Shown here piece after piece: positions 6,789 through 12,563 of a stretch of 12,706 nt of DNA; positions within the stretch are counted from its first letter, which is position 1, and every line of letters starts with the position of its first letter. The stretch lies in contig CAMOEP010000034.1 of assembly GCA_946612185.1 (NCBI GenBank), positions 1-12,706 on the forward strand, given 5' to 3'. The DNA comes from an uncultured Ruminococcus sp. Its GTDB lineage: Bacteria; Bacillota; Clostridia; Oscillospirales; Ruminococcaceae. Below the pieces are notes generated by a model, which was given only the letters and a program-made list of their open reading frames with translations, made no database searches and had not been told where the DNA came from. Made by a program: the position numbers and the translations under genes.

Positions 6789-8039
6789 TCAGAACCAATA
6801 CCAGAACCAGGGATTCCAATAGTAGCAGCAGTCATAAGTTCTGAGAACGGGGCGAGCCTGGGTCAGTGAGCCATAGCTGCAAGCCTGTTTTGCTACTGTG
6901 AATACGCCTGCGGACTTGGAAGTAACAACGAAGTTTCTGCAATCCATCTTAACGGAGAGAGTCTCGCTGTTGCCGTCAGCGTCAGTGATATCGCCTGTGA
7001 AAACGCCGTTATCGTACTTCAGGAAACCGGAAGCTGTAGAAGTGCCGGCATAAAGCTGAGGAACGATCCTGCATTTCTCTACCTTATAGGAAACGTAGAG
7101 TGTCAGGCTGTCCAGATTCATGCTCTTAGCGCCCTGAGCAGCCATAAGGCAGCTTGACATCTTAGTAGCATACTGGGAAGCATTATCGGAAGTTCTGCTC
7201 ATATCAACAGGGTTAAGGGAGATATACTTGGTTCTGTCGTCGATCTGGCAAACAGTACCCTTCATATTCAGAACCTTGTAACCGCTGTCGGTCTTTGCAT
7301 AGCCATAGTAGTAAACGTCATTGCTGTCACCGAAGAAGCAGAATGTATTGTAATCAACACCGTTAACAACATTGTAGCCGCTGTAAATGCCCCACTCGTT
7401 AGCCATGAAAGCCTCGTCGCCGGACCAGCTAAGGTTAGTGATGAAGTTATCGTCCTTGAGGATAAGGTCTGTGTGAGAGCCTCTGACATACTCCACCTTA
7501 CCTGTAAGTGAAGCACCGCTGCTGATAGATGAGTAGTCCACAGCCTCAGTACCATAAGCGCCGAGGAAGCTGCCAAGACTTGCATTGAACACCTTCATCA
7601 TACCAGCCATACTGGGATCAGCCAGACCCATGTCAAAGTTGAACAGTTCATTAGCGCCGATGTTTCTTTCAACCTCAGAGATATCGCCGCCAGCATAAGT
7701 AACGTAAACCATTGAATCATTGGTAACTACCACGCCTTTGCCTTCGTCAGCCTGAACATTGAAGTAAACGACTGCCAGGTCGCCCTGGTCGTTCAGACCA
7801 TAGAAGGAGATATCTTTTCCGTCCTTGAGGGTGCCATCAACGATACTGATGCTATGAACATTATCGTAAAAACTGAATGAATCGCCATCAACGGTGTATT
7901 CATAAGCAACATCGGAGATGCTCTCGCTTACAGCGCTGTCTGTGATCTGAGCTGCGCTTGCTGACATAGGAGCAACAGCAAAAACTGCTGCCATGCAGAT
8001 GGTTGAGATAGCGATGAGAGAATTCCTAAAGTTTTTCAT
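6789..8039 (-). CDS. Secreted protein of unknown function with aromatic C-terminal tail
   Basis: I do not recognise a family. The 416-residue protein starts with a clear Sec signal peptide: basic N-region, hydrophobic core at about 8-23, and a small-residue cleavage site near ASA-A at 27-30. The mature part is rich in Asp, Ser, Gly, Tyr and Val, with short beta-like stretches throughout, and contains no cellulosome dockerin, LPXTG motif or surface-layer repeat that I can see. Cysteines occur at 234, 264, 297, 323, 367, 387, 404 and 405. The last eleven residues (406-416) are nine aromatics around Asn-Pro, following a Cys-Cys pair, which is very unusual. AAGGAGGT lies six bases before the ATG, with a strong promoter upstream. 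It is probably well expressed and transcribed alone. Confidence 0.8.
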   Translation of the reverse strand: MKNFRNSLIAISTICMAAVFAVAPMSASAAQITDSAVSESISDVAYEYTVDGDSFSFYDNVHSISIVDGTLKDGKDISFYGLNDQGDLAVVYFNVQADEGKGVVVTNDSMVYVTYAGGDISEVERNIGANELFNFDMGLADPSMAGMMKVFNASLGSFLGAYGTEAVDYSSISSGASLTGKVEYVRGSHTDLILKDDNFITNLSWSGDEAFMANEWGIYSGYNVVNGVDYNTFCFFGDSNDVYYYGYAKTDSGYKVLNMKGTVCQIDDRTKYISLNPVDMSRTSDNASQYATKMSSCLMAAQGAKSMNLDSLTLYVSYKVEKCRIVPQLYAGTSTASGFLKYDNGVFTGDITDADGNSETLSVKMDCRNFVVTSKSAGVFTVAKQACSYGSLTQARPVLRTYDCCYYWNPWFWYWF

Positions 8040-8090
8040 AATACGACCTCCTTGTGTAAACTGACTATATCTTTACTCAATATCGCAAAC

Positions 8091-8140
8091 CTTTTTGTTC
8101 GCTGTTGATATACATATGATAACATAACATGAACAAAAAG
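8091..8140. promoter_or_regulatory. 10-bp inverted repeat flanking the -10 of the secreted-protein gene
   Basis: CTTTTTGTTC at 8091-8100 and its exact complement GAACAAAAAG at 8131-8140 are separated by 30 bases and bracket the -10 box. The upstream arm lies in the promoter spacer and touches the -35. The downstream arm lies just past the likely start. The upstream arm is probably not transcribed, so an operator is more likely than an RNA stem. A third TTTTGTTC core occurs at 8227-8234. Confidence 0.5.
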
Positions 8141-8144
8141 TCAA
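8116..8144 (-). promoter_or_regulatory. Sigma-A-type promoter of the secreted-protein gene
   Basis: On the minus strand, TTGACT (complement of 8139-8144) is separated by exactly 17 bases from TATCAT (complement of 8116-8121). The -10 is preceded by TGT, giving an extended -10. Transcription should start near 8109, about 70 bases before the ATG. The leader begins with an imperfect hairpin (8085-8090 with 8097-8102). Confidence 0.85.
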
Positions 8145-8254
8145 GTAATTATCGAAAAAAGATGCACAAAGTTTAAATTCGGTATTTGTATAAAAGTGGC
8201 AATAAAACGGTCATATATCAAAAATATTTTGTTCACATTATCACTACATTATAT

Positions 8255-8277
8255 TAAAAAACCGCAGATAAAGCGGT
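8255..8277 (-). terminator. T-tailed hairpin with no gene directly before it
   Basis: On the minus strand a 5-bp stem (ACCGC/GCGGT, plus-strand 8273-8277 and 8261-8265) with a 7-base loop is followed by six T. The stem is short but all but one pair are GC and the T run is good. It lies about 150 bases beyond the previous gene's own terminator and ahead of the next promoter, so it may end a small RNA or act as a backup stop. Confidence 0.5.
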
Positions 8278-8410
8278 AATTACTGAGAATTTCGAGTGCA
8301 AAATAGTATTTTGATGAACCGTAATTATTTAGTCAAATAGCACAAAGCAATGGCTGCCGGTCAAAAATTGCGATACGCACGGCAAATGCGCCATAAATTG
8401 CACAAAATGG

Positions 8411-8444
8411 AAGGTCTGCACGAACTGTGGCTTGCGCAGACCTT
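8411..8444 (-). terminator. Intrinsic terminator of the LacI/GGDEF/AraC regulator gene
   Basis: The stem AAGGTCTGC (8411-8419) with GCAGACCTT (8436-8444) is 9 bp and perfect, with a 16-base loop. It starts about 20 bases past the stop codon. In the minus direction the stem is followed by CCATTTTGTG, a modest T run. Confidence 0.7.
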
Positions 8445-8464
8445 GTATTTTGTTTATACAATCG

Positions 8465-10651
8465 CTACCTTTTGATCAGGTTTCTGTACTGAACAGCCGT
8501 TCTGCCAACGTTGGAGGAGAACTGCCGCAGAAAGTACTTATTGTCGATATATCCGCATTTGTCAGCAATATCAGCCATACCGAGGGAGGTGGTTATCAGG
8601 TAATATTTCGCCCTTGCGATGCGTGCGGCAATGCAGTCCTGGTGGAAGCTTATGCCGAAGCACTTCTTGTAATTAAGGCGGAATGAGTCGTGGTTTTCCT
8701 GGATAAGCTCATCTGAGCGGATAGGGTCGAAGGTTATCTCAGGCGAGGAATACACCTGAGTACGCAGGCGGATCATTTGCTGATAGTGGTAACGGCTGCG
8801 TCGTTCGGATAGCATACTTACAGTTTCGCTGTTCTTTAAAGTACACATCTCCATAAGTTCGCTGAACGACCTGTCCTCGCATACCACAGCCGAGCAGACA
8901 AATGAGTCCATGAGGGCAGTAGTGAGGTACTGATTTTGCTGGATAAGTATAGCGGACAGTGCATCTGCAAGGGTATCCGCATCAGCACAGCTCTGGACGA
9001 TGCATACGAAGGTATTTTCGCTGATATGACCTGCGATATCGTGGTTTCCGCAGAACTTGTTCACAGCATTAGCAGCGGCGATAATAGCATCGGTATTCTT
9101 GCCGCTTTCGAGGTCGTAAACGCTGTCGTTGAAAAGGCATATCCTCAGCGAAACGAAGAAAAGTTCCCTGTCGCCGTGTTTTCTTACGGCGCTGAACGCT
9201 CTGCGCAGACCCTTTTCATTGTACATACCGGTGAGAGTATCACGGGATTCCGAGAGATTCTGACAACTGAGCAGATAGCGGATATCGTTCTTCATTCGCA
9301 GGAATTCCAGGCTGTTTGTGACGGATTTCAGCCAGTTGCGGAAGATATCGTCATAGCCGTCCGGGTTATCGTATTTGAGTATCATGTGACCCATGAGCCT
9401 GCTTCCTACGAATATGGGGTTAAAGTAGTAAACAGCCGGTGCATTCTCACGCTCAGTGATAGCTGAGAACTGGAATCTGTCAGCTTCAAAGGGTGAATTA
9501 TCCAGCCACGGCATAATAGTCCGGCAGGTCATTTTGTTCACCGTTGGGCTTGCGGTTTCGTACCAGTTGTTGAAAAGGCACAGATACACGTTCTGCACAT
9601 AGCGTATAAGCCACTGATGCTCACCGATTATGCTTATAAACTCGTCCATGCTCCGGCAGGCGGTAAGCTTTTGCTCCATAGTGCAGAAAAGGTTGTAATG
9701 CTCATAATTTCGCTGAACAGCGGCATATTTCAGGTCACTGAGATATTGCTTCTCGTCCTTCTCGCAGGGACAGCTTTCACCAAAAACGAAGTGACCCTCT
9801 GGTGGTACAAATTCCGGTGGTTCGATGCCGTTTAAGATATCGTGGATAATGTCCACTGCGATGCGTCCCAGTCCTGCTCTGTCACGGCGGTAGGAGGTGA
9901 GCAGGGGAGAGTAGAAAATACGCAGGTCGGAGTACTCATAGCTGACAACGGTTATCTGTTCGGGAACTTTTACGCCATTTTCCGCAAGTTTGCTGAGAAC
10001 GCCGTAAGCCATGATGTCGTTTGCGCACACCACTGCCTGCGGCATGGGAAGCTGACCGCTTATGTACTTATCAGCCAGTTCCTCGCCGGAAGTATACCAG
10101 TAGTCACCGAAATGCATATGCCTGTCTTCCGGCTCGATACCGTGGCGCTTCATAGCACGTTTATAGCCGTCCATTCTCATAAGCGACACATCGAACCCCG
10201 GCAGACCGGTGAGCATATCAATTTCCGTAAACCCATGCTCCTCGATAAGATGTGAAGTAAGTATATCCAGGTCATCTTCGTCGCTTGTATTAATATGTAC
10301 GAACTTATCGTTTTCAAATTCCGGCAGACGTGAACCTGCCACAACTACCGGTACATCTTTTTCGGCAACTATGTCAGCCACCGTCTGTCTCAGGTCATGC
10401 CCCTCAAAGGACTCGCTCATAACGATGACAGCGTCTATCTGTTCCGATCTTATAAGTTCATAGATACGCCGTTCGCAGACAAGATCCTCATCAGGTTCAG
10501 ACAGATTATAGATATTTGAAAAAACCAGAGTATCGTACCCAAGGCTCTGCGCACGGCTGGTGATACCGATTATCATTTCCTTTTCGGCATACCTGTTTGC
10601 AACAGCCGCAGCAACAGCGATAACAGGCCGATGAGAACCTTTCAAATCCAT
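8465..10651 (-). CDS. AraC-family regulator with LacI-type sensor and degenerate GGDEF domain
   Basis: A 728-residue cytoplasmic one-component regulator. Residues 8-292 form a periplasmic-binding-protein fold as in LacI/GalR effector domains (PVIAVAAAV start, VVCANDIMAYG at 207-217, ITVVSYEYSD at 233-242), ending in a CPC motif at 294-296. The usual LacI N-terminal helix-turn-helix is absent. A linker region (300-460) follows, then a GGDEF-like domain beginning RDTLTGMYN at 470-478 whose signature position reads SENTF (544-548), so it is not a working cyclase. The C-terminal 85 residues are an AraC HTH pair, with the conserved second helix region IADKCGYIDNKYFLRQF at 695-711. Such proteins usually sense a sugar-like ligand and control nearby genes. 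AAAAGGGGGA sits almost against the ATG. A TTG at codon 3 has better spacing and could be the true start. Targets are unknown. Confidence 0.88.
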   Translation of the reverse strand: MDLKGSHRPVIAVAAAVANRYAEKEMIIGITSRAQSLGYDTLVFSNIYNLSEPDEDLVCERRIYELIRSEQIDAVIVMSESFEGHDLRQTVADIVAEKDVPVVVAGSRLPEFENDKFVHINTSDEDDLDILTSHLIEEHGFTEIDMLTGLPGFDVSLMRMDGYKRAMKRHGIEPEDRHMHFGDYWYTSGEELADKYISGQLPMPQAVVCANDIMAYGVLSKLAENGVKVPEQITVVSYEYSDLRIFYSPLLTSYRRDRAGLGRIAVDIIHDILNGIEPPEFVPPEGHFVFGESCPCEKDEKQYLSDLKYAAVQRNYEHYNLFCTMEQKLTACRSMDEFISIIGEHQWLIRYVQNVYLCLFNNWYETASPTVNKMTCRTIMPWLDNSPFEADRFQFSAITERENAPAVYYFNPIFVGSRLMGHMILKYDNPDGYDDIFRNWLKSVTNSLEFLRMKNDIRYLLSCQNLSESRDTLTGMYNEKGLRRAFSAVRKHGDRELFFVSLRICLFNDSVYDLESGKNTDAIIAAANAVNKFCGNHDIAGHISENTFVCIVQSCADADTLADALSAILIQQNQYLTTALMDSFVCSAVVCEDRSFSELMEMCTLKNSETVSMLSERRSRYHYQQMIRLRTQVYSSPEITFDPIRSDELIQENHDSFRLNYKKCFGISFHQDCIAARIARAKYYLITTSLGMADIADKCGYIDNKYFLRQFSSNVGRTAVQYRNLIKR

Positions 10652-10670
10652 TCCCCCTTTTAAGTTATTT

Positions 10671-10693
10671 GGAAAACATTTTCCGAGGAAAAC
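10671..10693. promoter_or_regulatory. GGAAAAC/TTTTCC repeat cluster in the regulator leader
   Basis: GGAAAACATTTTCC (10671-10684) is a near-perfect palindrome. Directly after it, a second GGAAAAC at 10687-10693 makes another palindrome, TTTTCC-GA-GGAAAA (10679-10692). The two GGAAAAC copies are 16 bp apart. The cluster lies between the promoter and start codon of the regulator gene, where a repressor would block elongation or where a hairpin could form in the leader. Confidence 0.4.
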
Positions 10694-10720
10694 AATTGAT
10701 ATTCAGTTTATCATATATTT

Positions 10721-10749
10721 ATTATACCATAGTTTCAAAAACAAATCAA
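10721..10749 (-). promoter_or_regulatory. Promoter of the LacI/GGDEF/AraC regulator gene
   Basis: On the minus strand, TTGATT (complement of 10744-10749), a 17-base spacer and TATAAT (complement of 10721-10726) with TGG directly before it make a strong extended -10 promoter. The leader is about 65 bases long. Confidence 0.85.
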
Positions 10750-10773
10750 GTACAGAGACAAAAAATGAGCGTC

Positions 10774-10804
10774 ATTTTACCAGAATAAGCTTATTTTTAC
10801 CAGA
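10774..10804. promoter_or_regulatory. Direct repeat TTTTACCAGA, 20 bp apart, with central palindrome
   Basis: TTTTACCAGA occurs at 10775-10784 and 10795-10804, a period of 20 bp, about two helical turns. The 12-bp perfect palindrome AATAAGCTTATT (10784-10795) fills the gap. The array lies between the divergent promoters of the regulator gene (to the left) and trmB (to the right). AraC-family proteins commonly bind direct half-sites spaced about two turns apart, so autoregulation by the neighbouring regulator is a reasonable inference. Confidence 0.5.
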
Positions 10805-10840
10805 TTAGTAAATGTAGCGGAAAAAACTACGGGTTAGTTC

Positions 10841-10869
10841 TTGATTTTTCCGGAAGAATGTGTTATAAT
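10841..10869 (+). promoter_or_regulatory. Promoter of trmB
   Basis: TTGATT at 10841-10846, a 17-base spacer and TATAAT at 10864-10869, preceded by TGT (extended -10). The spacer includes the palindrome TTCCGGAA (10848-10855). The leader to the ATG is short, about 25 bases, with GGAGGT at 10891-10896. Confidence 0.87.
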
Positions 10870-10900
10870 CGTTTAGGTTATAAAATTTACGGAGGTAATT

Positions 10901-11563
10901 ATGAGAATAAGACATAAACCCTGGGCAAAGCCGGAACTTGAAGCTTGTCCGTTTTATATTGCTTCCCCGCAGGAGCAGAAGGGGAAGTGGTATCAGCTTT
11001 TTGAGCATCCTGAGCGTCCTTTATATGTAGAACTTGGCTGCGGCAAGGGCGGATTCATCTCACAGGCTGCACCTGCACACCCGGAAGTGAATTTCATCGC
11101 AATGGACATAAAGAATGAGATGCTGGTGCTTGCAAAGAGGAAGCTGGAGTGCGCATATGAGGAAAAGGGTATGCCGCTGGACAATGTGCGAATAGCTATC
11201 CAGAATATCGAGCGTCTGGACATTGCCTGGGACGAAAACGACAAGGCTGACAGGATATACATAAACTTCTGCAATCCCTGGCCGAAGAAGAAGCACAAGA
11301 AGCGCCGCCTGACCCACACAAGACAGCTTGTGAACTATAAGAAGTTCCTGAAGGGGCAGCTTTGGTTCAAAACCGATGACGATGAACTTTTTGAGGAGTC
11401 CTTTGAGTACTTCGCAGAAGCCGGCTACAGGATAATCTACTCCACCCATGATCTGCACAGCGAAAGCCCCTATGAGAACTTCGTTACAGAGCATGAGAAA
11501 ATGTTCTCTGATGAGGGAAAGAAGATAAAGTTCCTTATCGCAGAGCCGTTCAGGGAGGATTAA
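10901..11563 (+). CDS. trmB: tRNA (guanine-N7-)-methyltransferase TrmB
   Basis: This enzyme transfers a methyl group from S-adenosylmethionine to N7 of guanine 46 in the variable loop of tRNAs. Its 220 residues match the bacterial family. The SAM-binding loop ELGCGKG is at 44-50, with the following acidic residue Asp69 at the end of strand 2. The family signature [12 protein letters not shown] (125-136) has the basic run that contacts tRNA, KTDD is at 157-160, and NFVTEHE is near the C-terminus (193-199). GGAGG is five bases before the ATG. It is transcribed from its own promoter and followed within two bases by a small gene, so the two likely share a transcript. Confidence 0.95.
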   Translation: MRIRHKPWAKPELEACPFYIASPQEQKGKWYQLFEHPERPLYVELGCGKGGFISQAAPAHPEVNFIAMDIKNEMLVLAKRKLECAYEEKGMPLDNVRIAIQNIERLDIAWDENDKADRIYINFCNPWPKKKHKKRRLTHTRQLVNYKKFLKGQLWFKTDDDELFEESFEYFAEAGYRIIYSTHDLHSESPYENFVTEHEKMFSDEGKKIKFLIAEPFRED

Positions 11564-11564
11564 T

Positions 11565-11765
11565 ATGGAATTCCAGAAAAATACCGGTAACTTCTCTTTC
11601 GGCTTCGGCACTCAGAAAACCGCTGGTGTTGGCAACCTGAAAGATGCACTCATCGTCAAGGACTCAAAAGCTGATAAGAAGCTCATCGCAAAAACCGCAG
11701 TAAAAGGCGCTGCTGCCGCTGCACTTGTGCTGTTATCCCACAGTCTGAGAAAAAAGAAAAAATAA
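11565..11765 (+). CDS. Small basic protein of unknown function
   Basis: A 66-residue protein that I do not recognise. The first 20 residues are Gly-, Phe- and Thr-rich. The middle is charged, and residues 44-61 form an alanine/leucine-rich helix that ends in RKKKK. The uncharged stretch (48-57) is short for a full membrane span, so it may be a tail anchor or an amphipathic helix. GGGAGG at 11553-11558 sits inside the end of trmB, six bases before the ATG, and the stop of trmB is one base before it, which supports real coupled translation. No terminator follows, so its transcript may run into the pyr leader. Confidence 0.65.
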   Translation: MEFQKNTGNFSFGFGTQKTAGVGNLKDALIVKDSKADKKLIAKTAVKGAAAAALVLLSHSLRKKKK

Positions 11766-11779
11766 TTTTCCGAAAACAC

Positions 11780-11808
11780 TGGACAAATGTATGTGAATGT
11801 GTTATAAT
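11780..11808 (+). promoter_or_regulatory. Promoter of the pyrR-pyrC operon
   Basis: TGGACA at 11780-11785, a 17-base spacer and TATAAT at 11803-11808 with TGT just before it. Transcription should begin near 11815, giving a leader of about 190 bases that contains the PyrR-binding loop and the attenuator. A 7-bp inverted repeat (TGTGAAT 11792-11798 and ATTCACA 11809-11815) overlaps the -10 box. Confidence 0.85.
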
Positions 11809-11825
11809 ATTCACAGTGATTTGAC

Positions 11826-11866
11826 TACCCTTTAATTCAGCCCCGTGAGGCTGACAAGGCGAGTTG
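11826..11866 (+). promoter_or_regulatory. PyrR-binding RNA loop (pyr leader)
   Basis: This is the conserved PyrR target: an upper stem CAGCC (11838-11842) with GGCTG (11849-11853) closing the hexaloop CCGTGA, which fits the family consensus CNGNGA. A purine-containing internal bulge and a lower stem CCTT/AAGG (AAGG at 11856-11859) follow. When UMP is plentiful, PyrR binds here and stops the antiterminator from forming, so the downstream terminator folds and transcription ends before the pyr genes. Confidence 0.9.
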
Positions 11867-11945
11867 GCTTTCCGGCGGTTTCCGGCGTACTATGTCCGTA
11901 CATGGGCAAGCTGCGTCCAGATATCCGCTATATGTGTGTAAAACT

Positions 11946-11975
11946 GCCCTCCTGCGCCTTGCAGGGGGGCTTTTT
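11946..11975 (+). terminator. pyr attenuator: Attenuator terminator of the pyr leader
   Basis: GCCCTCCTGC (11946-11955) pairs with GCAGGGGGGC (11961-11970) over 10 bp with one G-T pair, around a 5-base loop, and is followed by TTTTT. It lies between the PyrR-binding loop and the pyrR start codon, as in the known Firmicutes pyr attenuators. Confidence 0.92.
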
Positions 11976-12002
11976 GATACGCTGCCGGAAGGAGGAAGTT
12001 TC

Positions 12003-12563
12003 TTGGAAGAAAAGCGCATTATACTTGATGAAAAGGCTATGTCCCGTGCCATAACACGCATCGCCTATGAGATCATCGAACACAACAAAGGCACGGAAGA
12101 TCTGTGCGTTATCGGCATACTTTCCAGAGGCGCTCCTATTGGCAAGCGTATCGCCGCAAAACTTTGCAGCATCGAGGGAGGGGAAGTACCCTTCGGAACG
12201 CTGGATATAACGCAGTTTCGTGACGATGTTACTGAAAAATCCGGCGGCGATGATTCACAGATATCCTTCTCTCTGCAAAATATGAACGTTGTACTGGTAG
12301 ACGATGTGCTGTTTACCGGGCGAAGCGTCAGAGCTGCTTTCGATGCACTTGTAAGGCGTGGCAGACCTCGCTCGATACAACTGGCAGTACTCGTTGACAG
12401 AGGTCACAGGGAACTGCCTATCCGCCCTGATTACGTCGGAAAGAACCTGCCCACCTCTCACAGCGAGGAGGTAAAAGTCTCCGTCAGTGAACTGGACGGA
12501 TGCGACTGTGTAGTCATCTACGATACAGAAAAGGAGGATCAAAATGTCATCAATACTTATTAA
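12003..12563 (+). CDS. pyrR: Bifunctional pyr operon transcriptional regulator / uracil phosphoribosyltransferase PyrR
   Basis: PyrR binds the pyr leader RNA in the presence of UMP or UTP and attenuates transcription. Many members also make UMP from uracil and PRPP. The 186 residues match the family (181 in B. subtilis). The PRPP-binding loop VVLVDDVLFTGRS lies at 96-108. The N-terminus reads EEKRIILDEKAMSRAITRIAYEI in the usual position. I chose the TTG at 12003 because AAGGAGG (11989-11995) is seven bases before it and the protein then starts where family members start. The frame is open back to an ATG at 11892, but that would begin inside the attenuator. The 3' end overlaps the next gene by 20 bases. 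It controls its own operon through the leader just upstream. Confidence 0.95.
   Translation: MEEKRIILDEKAMSRAITRIAYEIIEHNKGTEDLCVIGILSRGAPIGKRIAAKLCSIEGGEVPFGTLDITQFRDDVTEKSGGDDSQISFSLQNMNVVLVDDVLFTGRSVRAAFDALVRRGRPRSIQLAVLVDRGHRELPIRPDYVGKNLPTSHSEEVKVSVSELDGCDCVVIYDTEKEDQNVINTY

Larger units (their letters stand above)
8040..8464. other. Gene-free promoter and terminator region
   Basis: No gene is visible in these 425 AT-rich bases. From right to left on the minus strand they hold the terminator of the LacI/GGDEF/AraC regulator gene (8411-8444), a stretch of about 130 bases with two weak promoter-like motifs, a second T-tailed hairpin (8255-8277), and then the promoter, operator-like inverted repeats and leader of the secreted-protein gene. 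Confidence 0.7.

Noticed and set aside
8936..9466. Plus-strand 176-codon frame opposite the LacI/GGDEF/AraC regulator
   Set aside because: It is opposite a well-supported multi-domain protein, with no promoter or ribosome site. The same applies to the frames at 9842-10255 and 10209-10463.
10805..11008. Minus-strand 67-codon frame over the trmB promoter
   Set aside because: It spans the promoter and start of trmB and has no plausible ribosome site or family resemblance.
11892..12002. Upstream ATG start for pyrR, adding 37 residues
   Set aside because: The extension would start inside the leader and read through the attenuator hairpin, has no ribosome site, and makes PyrR longer than its family. 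The TTG at 12003 has a perfect site.
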